This document shows positions 7,800-16,615 of a stretch of 64,000 bases of DNA, piece by piece. The stretch spans positions 310,001 to 374,000 of the forward strand of contig JAEUTZ010000025.1 of the NCBI GenBank assembly GCA_016787725.1, in the 5' to 3' direction. The notes under the pieces were generated by a model. That model saw nothing but the letters and a program-made list of their open reading frames with translations. It ran no database searches and was not told the origin of the DNA. The position numbers were made by a program, and so were the translations under genes. This stretch comes from Cyclobacteriaceae bacterium. GTDB lineage: Bacteria > Bacteroidota > Bacteroidia > Cytophagales > Cyclobacteriaceae. How positions within the stretch are numbered: position 1 is the stretch's first letter; each line of letters begins with the position of its first letter.

Positions 7800-10700
7800 T
7801 TAAACTATCTCGTGTTCTTGTTTTTCGGTGATATTATGGATTAAGCCCTGTGCCAATTCATGATGGTTGGCCAGAACATAATAGAAGTCGATCAGATTGA
7901 TTTTGAAAATAACGGCCCGCTGCTTCGCCACCACTTCACTGATCACCGGAGTGGGCCCTTCCTGAAAGAGGTCGCCATACACATCCCCCGGATTTAAGAC
8001 CATCACCGTTTGGGTATTGTTCTTCAATTCCACCTCGCCATAAGCCGAAATTAAAATCGGCATCTCTTCCGACTGGGGTATCGGTAAACTTTCACCGGGC
8101 TTCAGGGTGATTGGCAAAATTTTATCAGCCAGATCGCTCAGTACCTTGCCCTGAATGTGCTTAAATACCGGAATCCCTTTGATCAGCATGATCATTTCAA
8201 TAAAGAGAAAGAACCCATCATCCAATCCATCGAGTAACTGATTGCTTTCAATGGAAGAGTCCAGGAATTTTTTATCCTTGTAAGGTAGCCGTTCAGAAAT
8301 GTTCTCATACGCGGTTCGGTCTTTATTATATATAACCCAGGCGGTAGTCTCCTGCAGTATTTTGTCATGGTTGAACATCTGACTGATTAACCCCCGGCTT
8401 ACCCGGAAATCCGGCATGTAAGCGGTAGCATGTACTGCACAGGCTTTTGTCCACCGGTTGTTGTAATTAAAGTCGCGATTGAGAATGTAGTTGACAACTT
8501 GTATGGGGTTGTAACTTTCGCGCGGGAAGAAAGTCTGCAATTTCTCCAGCTTTTGCGGAGTAGTGGAGTCGTCCAATAACGGAATGAGTTTGGGTTTCAG
8601 ATCCTGGTCCACAAACAAATCCAACAATTCAAGGGCGTACTGAACACTGTCCGGGGTACCTACTTCAATATTCTCTTTTACCAGCTGAACGGATTCCGGA
8701 TCATATAATAAGGAGAGCAACAACGTCAGGTGATCGTAATTATCCCGGATTTCTTCACGCAGCGCTTCCTTCAGGTATTCATAATGTGGCTCATCGGTTA
8801 ACTCGTGCAGGGCAGCGAGGTTCCAGAGTGTTTTACTCATTTCCGCATCCAGCAAATCTTTAACGGCAAGCGCTTCACGGCCGGAAGCGCGGTAGTTAAT
8901 GAAGCGCAGGGAGTACAGAATCTGTTTTACAATGCGTTTGTCCGGGTAATCAATTTTTTTCCAGAGCAGTTGCAGGCTTTCCTTGCCGGGAATGTGGCCC
9001 ATGATCTGAATGATCTTGAGCATGATTTGATCCTGTTGACCGGATTTGTGGAAAGCGGCTTCCAGCACCGGAAGCGCGGGCTCTCCGGCTTCTTTCAAGG
9101 CGGAGGCAGCCTGATGAGCATACCGCGGAGACGAAAGCAACTCAATGAGCACGTTCCAGGTTTCGGGGCGTTTTACTTTGCGCGCTGTTAATAAAGCCTC
9201 GGTTCTTACTTTTGGATCGGCATCGCGCATCAGTTCCAGCAAGATGAAAATGGTTTTCTGATTGGTGAGTTTGCGCATGAGTTTGGCAGCCAGTAACCGA
9301 TCGGATTGCTTTACCGACTTGCTAAGTTTCATGAGTTTCTCGATCGGGATCGAAAGCAGGTCACTGTCTTCAGCCATCCCGGCAGCTTGAGTGGCCAGGC
9401 CCCGGATTTCACTGTCGCCCGAATTGATGCCGAGTTCCTGAATTTTCGCCTGAGCAAACTGCGCTACTTTTTTGGACTTACTGGAAACAAGCTGCAGCAG
9501 GGAGGATTCAAAGAGGGCCGGCTCCAGTTTTTCCATGAGCTTAAGTCCATAAATAATCTTTTCATCCACAGTGCTGCGCACTTCACGCTCCAGTACGCTG
9601 TCCATCGTAAACTCTTTCACCAGGTTCTTTTTGATACTCGATTTATTTTTCACCAACGAATTTTGCAGCGTCTCGCGGTATCCATGGTACATCCGGTTGG
9701 TAACCCAATACCAAATGGCCAATACAGGCAGGGTAAAGAGGGTAATGGAGAGTACGTTAAAGATGTCGAACTGGTTCACCAACACAATCAATCCCCCGGC
9801 AATGGTACTGGCCAGAGCCGTAACAAATCCTTCAATTTTTGTCTGAACATCGATGCTGATGGATCGCTCAATCGGAACGTAATAAAATTTAAACGTGGGG
9901 TTATCGAGGGCATCGCGCAACGAATTGATAAACAACTTACTCATGGCCACGGCAATGAAGAAGAAGATGATCGTACTGCCTTCACCCGTGCTCAGATCAT
10001 ACCCAAAGAAGGTCCCCAACGCTAATGCAGAGGCAGTAAACAGAATTAATAACAATGGGGTAATTAGCAGGGAGACCCGCAATCCGTAATCCTGATTGAT
10101 GCGGTCCGTAGCAAATGTGGAAAACAAGAAACTGAAAATTACCACGGTAGCTTCAAACAAACTCAGAAACGTGGGTAAACTCTCCGTCTCAAATTGAATG
10201 GTAGTGGCGTTATAAAACGAATAGTCTACGAATCGCAGGGCTACCATCGAAACAATGATGAACAGCGACATGGTGATGATGTACCGGTTGCCGATAAACT
10301 GACCAATAGACAATTTCTTAATCTCCGATTCAGATTTAATGACCGACCGGCCTTTGACTAAGTGGCGGTTGGCCAGCATGATGAACAGGATCAGATACAC
10401 CACGATACTCACCAAGCCGATTGTATATAAGGAGGCGGTTTCAAGTCCATATCCGATGAGAATCGGGATGGTGAAGAAGGCCAGAATCTGGGCAATCGTG
10501 GTCCCAAGATCCACACTTCCAACAATCCGTTTTGCCACCCGCACGTTGAACATCCGGTTAAAGGCACCCCAGAAAATCAATTGAGTTACAAAGGTAAAGG
10601 GCAAAATCAGCGTAAAACCGAAGTAAAAGAGGTAGTCCGTGTCCTGCACGAATTGTTCTCCAAATTCAATAAAGGCCGTAAAAAAGATAACCAACACCAG

Positions 10701-10964
10701 GTTGGAAATCGCCAAAGCTGTAAACGGAATCCGGCCTTGGAGAAAATTGTAGAAAAACGTAATCAAAACCCCCATCCCCCCGGAAAGCGCCAGGGCAACC
10801 GGAAGATCGGCCCGCTCATCGAAGTGTTCCAGAAAAAGAGATTGAGAGGCAACCGCCACGGTTGCTAAGAATAAGCCCAAAAAGAAGCTCATAATCAGCA
10901 AAAATGAAACCGGGCCGGTCTCTTCGGGCTCAACATCTAATAGATTCCATAGTCTGGACAGCAT
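7800..10964 (-). CDS. Nucleotide-transporter-like (NTT/MFS) protein fused to HEAT repeats and a cNMP-binding-like domain
   Basis: 1054 residues. The first ~430 residues hold about 12 hydrophobic helices resembling the ATP/ADP antiporter (Npt/Tlc) family, opening with LLDVEPEETGPVSFLLIMSFFLGLF. A helical region (about 430-880) contains HEAT-like repeats (RTEALLTARKVKRPETWNVLIELL; QDQIMLKIIQIMGHI). The last ~140 residues look like a cyclic-nucleotide-binding fold (LKPGESLPIP...ISAYGEVEL...VLNPGDVYGDLF), but the phosphate-binding Arg expected after the GE-type motif is not evident. It is the first gene of the minus-strand run, 31 bp before the TIR-like gene. Possible roles are nucleotide exchange or nucleotide sensing at the inner membrane. 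Fusion and fold are fairly sure; substrate is unknown. Confidence 0.72.
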   Translation of the reverse strand: MLSRLWNLLDVEPEETGPVSFLLIMSFFLGLFLATVAVASQSLFLEHFDERADLPVALALSGGMGVLITFFYNFLQGRIPFTALAISNLVLVIFFTAFIEFGEQFVQDTDYLFYFGFTLILPFTFVTQLIFWGAFNRMFNVRVAKRIVGSVDLGTTIAQILAFFTIPILIGYGLETASLYTIGLVSIVVYLILFIMLANRHLVKGRSVIKSESEIKKLSIGQFIGNRYIITMSLFIIVSMVALRFVDYSFYNATTIQFETESLPTFLSLFEATVVIFSFLFSTFATDRINQDYGLRVSLLITPLLLILFTASALALGTFFGYDLSTGEGSTIIFFFIAVAMSKLFINSLRDALDNPTFKFYYVPIERSISIDVQTKIEGFVTALASTIAGGLIVLVNQFDIFNVLSITLFTLPVLAIWYWVTNRMYHGYRETLQNSLVKNKSSIKKNLVKEFTMDSVLEREVRSTVDEKIIYGLKLMEKLEPALFESSLLQLVSSKSKKVAQFAQAKIQELGINSGDSEIRGLATQAAGMAEDSDLLSIPIEKLMKLSKSVKQSDRLLAAKLMRKLTNQKTIFILLELMRDADPKVRTEALLTARKVKRPETWNVLIELLSSPRYAHQAASALKEAGEPALPVLEAAFHKSGQQDQIMLKIIQIMGHIPGKESLQLLWKKIDYPDKRIVKQILYSLRFINYRASGREALAVKDLLDAEMSKTLWNLAALHELTDEPHYEYLKEALREEIRDNYDHLTLLLSLLYDPESVQLVKENIEVGTPDSVQYALELLDLFVDQDLKPKLIPLLDDSTTPQKLEKLQTFFPRESYNPIQVVNYILNRDFNYNNRWTKACAVHATAYMPDFRVSRGLISQMFNHDKILQETTAWVIYNKDRTAYENISERLPYKDKKFLDSSIESNQLLDGLDDGFFLFIEMIMLIKGIPVFKHIQGKVLSDLADKILPITLKPGESLPIPQSEEMPILISAYGEVELKNNTQTVMVLNPGDVYGDLFQEGPTPVISEVVAKQRAVIFKINLIDFYYVLANHHELAQGLIHNITEKQEHEIV

Positions 10965-11144
10965 AGGGTGGAATTTGGTAATCTAAATTTTAGACATTTC
11001 ATCGAAAATTCCTATTAAAGCAATAGAGCATTTGGAAAAGCTTAACCGCTGATTAATAAAGTTTTGAATACGCTAATGGAACCCGATGGTAATTCGCTTG
11101 TCGAAATTCCTGCAAAAAAGAGAGAATTAACACCGTTTTGGCCA

Positions 11145-11160
11145 AAGAGGAGAACCTCTT
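11145..11160 (-). terminator. Small hairpin at the end of queA
   Basis: A 6-bp inverted repeat (AAGAGG / CCTCTT, 4-nt loop) overlaps the queA stop codon and is followed on the minus strand by only TTTGG. It is a weak terminator candidate. The rest of the 194-bp gap (10965-11158) shows no gene and no TAnnTTTG box on the minus strand, so the promoter of the downstream run is not identified. Confidence 0.3.
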
Positions 11161-12352
11161 ACCTGGCTGGAGTTCTGAAGAGTAGGGAACTGTCGCCATA
11201 ACTCAGAAAGCGATAGTCCATTTTAATTGCCGAATCGTAAACAGCGCGCCAGTCTGAGCCCACAAAAGCGGCAATCAACAGGATTAATGTGGAAGCTGGT
11301 TGATGAAAATTGGTAATTAAGGCATCCACTACCTTGAAATTGTACCCTGGCATTATATAAATGGCTGTTTCTCCGGTAATTTTATCAGTCTTTAAGCGGG
11401 TAAACAGTTTTAATACCTCTTGAATTGAATCTTGAAGCGCTATTGTCGGGGTTAATTGATTGGGGTCGTACTGGGTAATCCGGAAAGGCGCCCCAGGGTC
11501 CGACTTTAATTTTACTCCAAACCAATACAGGCTTTCGAGCGTGCGGAGCGCGGTTGTTCCCACCGCAACTTTAACAGGAGCATTCAACAGACTTTCCACG
11601 TTTTCTTTGGTGATGACCAGCTGTTCCTGGTGCATGGTATGGTCTGCCGCATTTTCTGCTTTAACGGGCTGAAATGTGCCGGCACTCACATGCAGGGTTA
11701 AATGTTGAAGTTGATGACCATTTTTTAAGAGGGAATTCAAAACATGGGTGGTAAAGTGCAATCCGGCTGTGGGAGCAGCCACGGCACCTTCGTTTCTTGA
11801 ATAGATGGTTTGATAGGTTTGCTTGTCGGATTCTTCCGCTTCCCGATGAAGATAGGGTGGAAGCGGTACATTACCTGCTTGGGTAATGATCTCCGAAAAT
11901 GTAAGCGACTGGGGAGTCCATCGGAGATCAACAATGCCTGCCACGCGGTCGATCAGCGTTGCGTGAATCGTCATCTCACCTACTGTTTTAATAAGGGTAG
12001 TTCCATCGGGCCAACGCTTGAGGTTACCGATCGTACATTGCCATTGCGTATGGTGCGTGACGGTCATCGCCTGTTGCAGCAGCGTGCTCGGGGCCAGTGG
12101 ATTGAGTAAAAAGATTTCGATAACGGCCCCGGTATCTTTTTGAAAATGAAGTCGTGCCGGAATTACTTTCGTATCATTAAAGTAGAGCGTGGAATGCGGA
12201 GGCAGGTACTTGTCGATCTTAAAAAACTGACTGTGAACAATCTCACCACCTTTGTACACCAGCAGTTTTGATTGATCGCGTTCCGGTAACGGGTATTTCG
12301 CAATTCGGTGGTCGGGAAGTTCATACGAAAAATCGTTCATCAGCAGCGCCAT
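11159..12352 (-). CDS. queA: S-adenosylmethionine:tRNA ribosyltransferase-isomerase QueA
   Basis: 397 residues. QueA transfers and isomerises the ribose of SAM onto 7-aminomethyl-7-deazaguanine in tRNA, forming epoxyqueuosine. The opening FSYELPDHRIAKYPLPERDQSKLL and segments YFNDTKVIPARL, EGAVAAPTAGLHFT and LITNFHQPASTLILLIAAF are family signatures. It is somewhat longer than the ~350-residue E. coli enzyme. ATG at 12352 is the first start; MNDFSYELP four codons later is an alternative that begins exactly at the conserved block. It is transcribed away from menC across an 86-bp gap holding one -7-like box for each direction. Confidence 0.95.
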   Translation of the reverse strand: MALLMNDFSYELPDHRIAKYPLPERDQSKLLVYKGGEIVHSQFFKIDKYLPPHSTLYFNDTKVIPARLHFQKDTGAVIEIFLLNPLAPSTLLQQAMTVTHHTQWQCTIGNLKRWPDGTTLIKTVGEMTIHATLIDRVAGIVDLRWTPQSLTFSEIITQAGNVPLPPYLHREAEESDKQTYQTIYSRNEGAVAAPTAGLHFTTHVLNSLLKNGHQLQHLTLHVSAGTFQPVKAENAADHTMHQEQLVITKENVESLLNAPVKVAVGTTALRTLESLYWFGVKLKSDPGAPFRITQYDPNQLTPTIALQDSIQEVLKLFTRLKTDKITGETAIYIMPGYNFKVVDALITNFHQPASTLILLIAAFVGSDWRAVYDSAIKMDYRFLSYGDSSLLFRTPAR

Positions 12353-12368
12353 GCCATCAAGGTTTGGC

Positions 12369-12376
12369 CAAAGGTA
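12369..12376 (-). promoter_or_regulatory. -7 box for queA
   Basis: On the minus strand this reads TACCTTTG, matching the Bacteroidota consensus TAnnTTTG, 16 nt before the queA ATG. No convincing -33 TTG element is visible. Confidence 0.4.
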
Positions 12377-12407
12377 TTAAGTGCGCGATGGATTGCCATG
12401 TGTAAAT

Positions 12408-12415
12408 TAATTTTG
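12408..12415 (+). promoter_or_regulatory. -7 box for menC
   Basis: TAATTTTG matches TAnnTTTG, 23 nt before the menC ATG. With the minus-strand box at 12369-12376 it makes the queA/menC gap a divergent promoter region. No clear -33 element at usual spacing. Confidence 0.4.
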
Positions 12416-12438
12416 ATCTTCGCTGGATTATTGAATGC

Positions 12439-13539
12439 ATGGCCCTGCAGGTAAGCCTTTCGAAAAGAGTCTTTGAATTTTCTTTCAACGCCCGCACCTC
12501 CCGGGGTGCCATGAAAGACAAAGTTTCGTGGTTTGTGAACCTGTGGGACGATTCGAATCCGGAGATCGTGGGCCTTGGTGAATGCGGGCCTTTACCGGGA
12601 TTGAGTCCAGAATTCAACGCTGAATTTGAGGCCTCCCTCCATCACACCATGGATTCAATCAACAAGCAAGCTGTCCCTTTTCCAGCGGCTTCCGACCTTC
12701 AATCAATTCATTTGTTGATTCAGAAATTAATCGGTCCGGATACCGCTCAGAATAATTCTTCGCTCGTCTTTGCATTAGAAACTGCACTGCTCGATTGCCT
12801 GCACGGTGGGGAGCGGGTGCTTTTCAGAAATTCGTTTGTGGAAGGCACGCCAATACCCATCAATGGCCTGATCTGGATGGGCGGACTCGACTTCATGTTG
12901 CAACAAATTGAAATTAAAATCCGCGATGGATTTACCTGCCTGAAGCTGAAAGTAGGGAGTCATGATTTCGAGAAAGAATGTGATGTATTACAATACATCC
13001 GCAGAAAGTATTTTCGCGATAAAATTACCATTCGACTGGATGCCAACGGTGCCTTTAAAAAAGAAGAAGCCCTGTTCAAAATAAATCAGTTAACCCGCTT
13101 TGAGGTACACTCAATCGAGCAGCCCATCAAACCCGGCCTTCCGGAACTGAGTCAACTATGCATTCAATCGCCCATCCCAATTGCCCTGGACGAGGAATTG
13201 ATCGGGGTAACCGGAATAGAAAAAAAACGGGCCTTGTTAACCCGGATCAAACCCCAATACATCATACTAAAACCTACATTACACGGTGGACTTTTCTCTT
13301 GTTCGGAATGGATTCAGCTTGGTCAGGAACTGGGTATTGGCTGGTGGATGACCTCCGCCCTGGAAAGCAATATTGGGCTGAATGCCATTGCGCAATTCAC
13401 TGCCAACTACCCGATTGCTATACCCCAGGGATTGGGAACAGGCATGATTTACAATGAAAACATTGAATCACCCCTTACCATTAATAATGGTAAACTGAAA
13501 TATCAAAAAGACTTATTTTGGGCTAAAATCAACGAATAA
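12439..13539 (+). CDS. menC: o-Succinylbenzoate synthase (MenC)
   Basis: 366 residues, enolase superfamily. It dehydrates SHCHC to o-succinylbenzoate in menaquinone synthesis. Visible active-site elements are the LKLK lysine motif (FTCLKLKVGSHDF), metal ligands in IRLDANGAF, HSIEQPI and IALDEE, and the opposite-face lysine in YIILKPTLHGG. ATG at 12439 is preceded by a -7-like box at 12408. It is separate from the menIFDBE operon, which lies 1.2 kb further on and on the other strand. The 3' end runs into a palindrome at 13535-13557. Dipeptide epimerases are the main alternative, but the men context favours MenC. Confidence 0.9.
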   Translation: MALQVSLSKRVFEFSFNARTSRGAMKDKVSWFVNLWDDSNPEIVGLGECGPLPGLSPEFNAEFEASLHHTMDSINKQAVPFPAASDLQSIHLLIQKLIGPDTAQNNSSLVFALETALLDCLHGGERVLFRNSFVEGTPIPINGLIWMGGLDFMLQQIEIKIRDGFTCLKLKVGSHDFEKECDVLQYIRRKYFRDKITIRLDANGAFKKEEALFKINQLTRFEVHSIEQPIKPGLPELSQLCIQSPIPIALDEELIGVTGIEKKRALLTRIKPQYIILKPTLHGGLFSCSEWIQLGQELGIGWWMTSALESNIGLNAIAQFTANYPIAIPQGLGTGMIYNENIESPLTINNGKLKYQKDLFWAKINE

Positions 13540-13557
13540 CTAAATTAATTAGTTATT
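13535..13557. repeat. 9-5-9 palindrome, candidate operator
   Basis: AATAACTAA, a 5-nt spacer, then TTAGTTATT: a perfect inverted repeat. It begins in the last codon of menC, and its right arm touches the -7-like box TAAATTTG (13557-13564). It lies about 50 nt before the small gene that precedes the XRE/S24 regulator. That position suits a repressor operator; it could instead be part of a terminator for menC, but there is no U-tract. Confidence 0.45.
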
Positions 13558-13564
13558 AAATTTG
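13557..13564 (+). promoter_or_regulatory. -7 box for the small gene and XRE regulator
   Basis: TAAATTTG matches TAnnTTTG, 44 nt before the ATG at 13609, and abuts the palindrome at 13535-13557. No clear -33 element. Confidence 0.42.
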
Positions 13565-13608
13565 GATTTCTGTAGAAAACAGCCCTAATTCACTAAAAAT
13601 ATTAGCGA

Positions 13609-13866
13609 ATGGACTACAGGTTACGAATCCAAAGCAAGAAACTCCGGTCAGGCCGGTTTCAGATTAATTTCAGCACGCTACCTTCAGACGGTGGTTACTA
13701 TGGGTACTTATTGGCCGAACCCAAGACCTCGGTTTCGGAAATTGTAGGGAAGATAAACCGGCACTTGGCGGCCATTACTTGTTCCGAGCGCTATTTTCAA
13801 CGGAATCTTTTTTCACTAGGAAACCGGAAAGTCAATTCCGGTAGAATTTTAATTTTTAAACGCTAA
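13609..13866 (+). CDS. Small basic protein of unknown function, upstream of XRE regulator
   Basis: 85 residues, rich in Arg and Lys, with no recognised motif, no signal peptide and no membrane segment. The central part (PSDGGYYGYLLAEPKTSVSEIVGKINRHLAAI) suggests a small folded domain. It ends 4 bp before the XRE/S24 gene and follows a -7-like box and a palindrome, so it is probably the first gene of a two-gene autoregulated unit. It could be a partner or antirepressor of the regulator. Coding status rests on length, spacing and promoter placement rather than a known family. Confidence 0.55.
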   Translation: MDYRLRIQSKKLRSGRFQINFSTLPSDGGYYGYLLAEPKTSVSEIVGKINRHLAAITCSERYFQRNLFSLGNRKVNSGRILIFKR

Positions 13867-13870
13867 CCCG

Positions 13871-14653
13871 ATGGTAAAGCTGAATGAAAACATCCGTATC
13901 CTGCGCAAGCGACTTTCAATCACACAGGATCAGTTTGCCCAACGATTGGGGATCAAGAGATCCCTGGTGGGTGCCTATGAAGAAGGACGGGCAGAACCCC
14001 GGCTTGAATTACTTCAAAAGATGGCTGAAGTATTTTCTATTTCGGTCGATCAATTGATCAGTCAGGATTTTTCACAGCAGTCACCACCCGGTTCCAAACC
14101 GGACTACGGTCGCGGCAAAGAAGTATTGGTCGTGACGGTCGATTCCAATCAGCGGGACAACATTGAATTTGTTCCTCACAAAGCCGCTGCGGGGTACCTC
14201 AATGGGTATGCCGATACGGAGTATGTTAAAGAATTGCCCCACTTTCATTTGCCCAACCTCAGGCAAGGTACCTATCGGGCATTTGAGATTAGTGGCGACT
14301 CCATGTTGCCCCTCATGCCGGGCTCGATCATCATTGGTGAGTATGTCGAAAATTTGAATAGCATCAAGAGTGGTAAAACCTATGTGTTGGTTACCCAGCG
14401 CGAAGGAATTGTTTACAAGCGGGTATTCAACTACCTCGAAGAGAATGGCAGTCTGTTTTTGGTTTCTGATAACCGGCAGTATGCTCCGTTTCAGGTAAGT
14501 GGGTCGGATGTATTGGAAGTATGGGCCGCAAAAGCTTACATCAGTGTACAGTTTCCGGATGTGGCTGAAAAGTCGGATGTCTCCGTTGAGCAACTCGCTG
14601 GAGTCGTACTCGATCTGCAGAAAGAAATTCTTCAGTTGAAATCAAAGAAATAA
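13871..14653 (+). CDS. XRE-family repressor with S24 (LexA-like) domain
   Basis: 260 residues. The N-terminal helix-turn-helix (ITQDQFAQRLGIKRSLVGAYEEGRA, about 17-41) is followed by an S24 peptidase-like domain. An Ala-Gly pair at 107-108 (AAAGYL) is a possible self-cleavage site, Ser144 lies in ISGDSMLPL and Lys183 in VYKRVF; these are the expected Ser/Lys dyad positions. The protein is therefore a phage-C2/LexA-type repressor that may be inactivated by autocleavage, though many homologues in this phylum have not been tested. It is followed by convergent menE across a hairpin. Confidence 0.82.
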   Translation: MVKLNENIRILRKRLSITQDQFAQRLGIKRSLVGAYEEGRAEPRLELLQKMAEVFSISVDQLISQDFSQQSPPGSKPDYGRGKEVLVVTVDSNQRDNIEFVPHKAAAGYLNGYADTEYVKELPHFHLPNLRQGTYRAFEISGDSMLPLMPGSIIIGEYVENLNSIKSGKTYVLVTQREGIVYKRVFNYLEENGSLFLVSDNRQYAPFQVSGSDVLEVWAAKAYISVQFPDVAEKSDVSVEQLAGVVLDLQKEILQLKSKK

Positions 14654-14671
14654 ACTTAGCGGTTTGACCTT

Positions 14672-14700
14672 CCCGATCTCTTCCTTCCGGAAGAGGCGGG
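14672..14700. terminator. Hairpin between convergent XRE gene and menE
   Basis: CTCTTCC (678-684) pairs with GGAAGAG (689-695) around a TTCC loop, and outer CCCG/CGGG arms can extend the stem. There is no U-tract on either side, so termination is plausible but unproven. Confidence 0.4.
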
Positions 14701-14707
14701 CGAGGTA

Positions 14708-15778
14708 TTACAAACCTCTAACCAATGCGATCGTTTTAGGTCGGTTTACCTTGCCCGTTTCTGTATTCACGAAGTGAGAAACCGTTTCAATTAAGCGTGG
14801 TGCACGGTAGGCAGGAAGTTTTTGCTTCATGGAAGCGAGCAGGTTTTGTTGAAGAGACTTATCCAGAGTTCCCTCCACCACCAGCATCAGCACTTCTCCT
14901 AATGATGAGTCGGGCGCTGCCATAATGAAGAATCGATTCGATAAACCGAACTCGCTAAAGATCGGTTGCAATTGATGCTCAATTTCCTCAGGAAAGATTT
15001 TTATTCCACCACTGTTAATAACATGGTCAATGCGACCCAACCAACGGAAGCTATTCCCGGGATAAAGTTCTACCAAATCATTCGTAACAATGGGTGCTTC
15101 ACGAAGATGCGGAGCCTGAATAATAAGGCATCCGCGTTCATCTCGCGATAAGGAAATGCCAGCCAATGCCTGAAATTTTTTTTGAGCGGCCGCACCACTC
15201 AGGCGCTGCAAAGCAATGTGCGAGAGCGTCTCCGTCATCCCATAGGTACTGTAAATGGCAGCGCGAAAGGGTTCTAGCGCGGTCTTCAATTTTTCGGATA
15301 CCGGTGCTCCGCCAATCAAAACAACCTTCATCGTATCCAACCGGGCGCCATGGTCTGACTTCAATATGGCTTCAACCTGATAGGGGACCAACGCGACAAA
15401 ATCAATGGGCATGGAATCAGGAATTGATTCGAAGGGATTGGCAGAAGGATTGACGAGCACGATGTTCAGACCGCCTTCTAGCGCCCGCACCAACATCATG
15501 ATGCCGGCTATGTACCGGGTATCCAGGCAAACCAAAGCGGTTTCGTTAGGTTGCAAACCTAGAACGGAAAGAGTTAGTTGGGCACTGGCAATTAATTGAG
15601 GCCGGGTAACCTTAATTTTTTTTGGTTCTCCCGTAGAGCCGGAAGTCTGCAGCTCAAATTCTGTCCGCCCGTTCAACCATTCAATGCAAAATTGAAAGGC
15701 TGGATGAGTAGATTCAGGTTTGAGTTCTTCTGACAATGAGTAGCGTACTCCCTCATAATAAATCCAGGGTATGCTCAT
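14708..15778 (-). CDS. menE: o-Succinylbenzoate-CoA ligase (MenE)
   Basis: 356 residues of the adenylate-forming family. The P-loop-like motif ELQTSGSTGEPKKIKV lies near residue 42, YSTYGMTET is the A5-type motif and TGKVNRPKT carries the catalytic lysine near the C-terminus. It makes OSB-CoA from o-succinylbenzoate, ATP and CoA. It is shorter than the ~450-residue proteobacterial enzyme, with the reduction before the P-loop. Last gene of the menIFDBE operon, 12 bp after menB. Confidence 0.9.
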   Translation of the reverse strand: MSIPWIYYEGVRYSLSEELKPESTHPAFQFCIEWLNGRTEFELQTSGSTGEPKKIKVTRPQLIASAQLTLSVLGLQPNETALVCLDTRYIAGIMMLVRALEGGLNIVLVNPSANPFESIPDSMPIDFVALVPYQVEAILKSDHGARLDTMKVVLIGGAPVSEKLKTALEPFRAAIYSTYGMTETLSHIALQRLSGAAAQKKFQALAGISLSRDERGCLIIQAPHLREAPIVTNDLVELYPGNSFRWLGRIDHVINSGGIKIFPEEIEHQLQPIFSEFGLSNRFFIMAAPDSSLGEVLMLVVEGTLDKSLQQNLLASMKQKLPAYRAPRLIETVSHFVNTETGKVNRPKTIALVRGL

Positions 15779-15790
15779 CTCCGGATCGGA

Positions 15791-16615
15791 TCAGGGAAAC
15801 TTGGGAAACTTTGAAAAGTCAGGTTCCCTTTTCTCCAAAAATGCATTCTTACCTTCTTTCGCTTCATCGCTCAGGTAATAGAGCAACGTTGCGTTGCCCG
15901 CAAGTTCCTGAATACCGGCTTGTCCATCCAGTTCCGCATTAAAAGCACACTTGAGCATACGGATGGCCAGCGGACTTTTCTTAAGGATTTTCTGAGCCCA
16001 ACTCACGTAGGTTTCTTCTAACTGATCAAGCGGTACTACTTTGTTTACCAAGCCCATTGCTAGTGCTTCTTGTGCATCATATTGATCGCACAGATACCAG
16101 ATCTCCCGCGCTTTTTTCTGCCCCACAATCCGGGCCAGGTACGAGGCACCAAAACCACCGTCAAAGCTACCCACCTTGGGACCCGTCTGACCAAAGCGGG
16201 CATTATCCGCTGCGATGGTCAGATCACAAACTACATGCAGCACATGACCTCCGCCAATGGCCCACCCGGCTACTGCAGCAATAACCGGTTTGGGAATGGA
16301 GCGAATAACTTTTTGCAGGTCGAGTACATTGAGGCGCGGCACGGTATCCTGCCCCACATACCCGCCATGCCCCCGCACGCTTTGATCTCCACCGCTGCAA
16401 AATGCTTTGCCGCCTTCACCTGTCAGGATGATTACGCCAACCTCCATGTCTTCGCGGCAATGGTTCATGGCATCCAGCAGTTCTTGCACGGTGCGTGGTG
16501 TAAACGCGTTATGTACTTCGGGGCGGTTGATGCTGATCCGAGCAATGCCTTCGTATTTATGAAAAAGGATTTCCTGATATTCTTTTACGGGTTTCCAGTT
16601 GTACTTAAGATTCAT
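15791..16615 (-). CDS. menB: 1,4-Dihydroxy-2-naphthoyl-CoA synthase (MenB)
   Basis: 274 residues from the ATG at 16613-16615 ([16 protein letters not shown]). A longer in-frame reading to 16858 lies wholly inside menD and is not real. Crotonase-fold signatures include [39 protein letters not shown] and [15 protein letters not shown]. It closes the second ring of the naphthoquinone by Dieckmann-type condensation of OSB-CoA. The start overlaps the 3' end of menD by 11 bp, suggesting coupling. Confidence 0.95.
   Translation of the reverse strand: MNLKYNWKPVKEYQEILFHKYEGIARISINRPEVHNAFTPRTVQELLDAMNHCREDMEVGVIILTGEGGKAFCSGGDQSVRGHGGYVGQDTVPRLNVLDLQKVIRSIPKPVIAAVAGWAIGGGHVLHVVCDLTIAADNARFGQTGPKVGSFDGGFGASYLARIVGQKKAREIWYLCDQYDAQEALAMGLVNKVVPLDQLEETYVSWAQKILKKSPLAIRMLKCAFNAELDGQAGIQELAGNATLLYYLSDEAKEGKNAFLEKREPDFSKFPKFP

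Noticed and set aside
9306-10025. 239-codon plus-strand ORF
   Set aside because: Entirely inside the transporter-like gene on the other strand, with no family features.
1-10964. Region 1 as a prophage or integrated element
   Set aside because: No integrase, transposase, att repeats, phage structural genes or flanking tRNA were seen; both edges look like ordinary chromosome.
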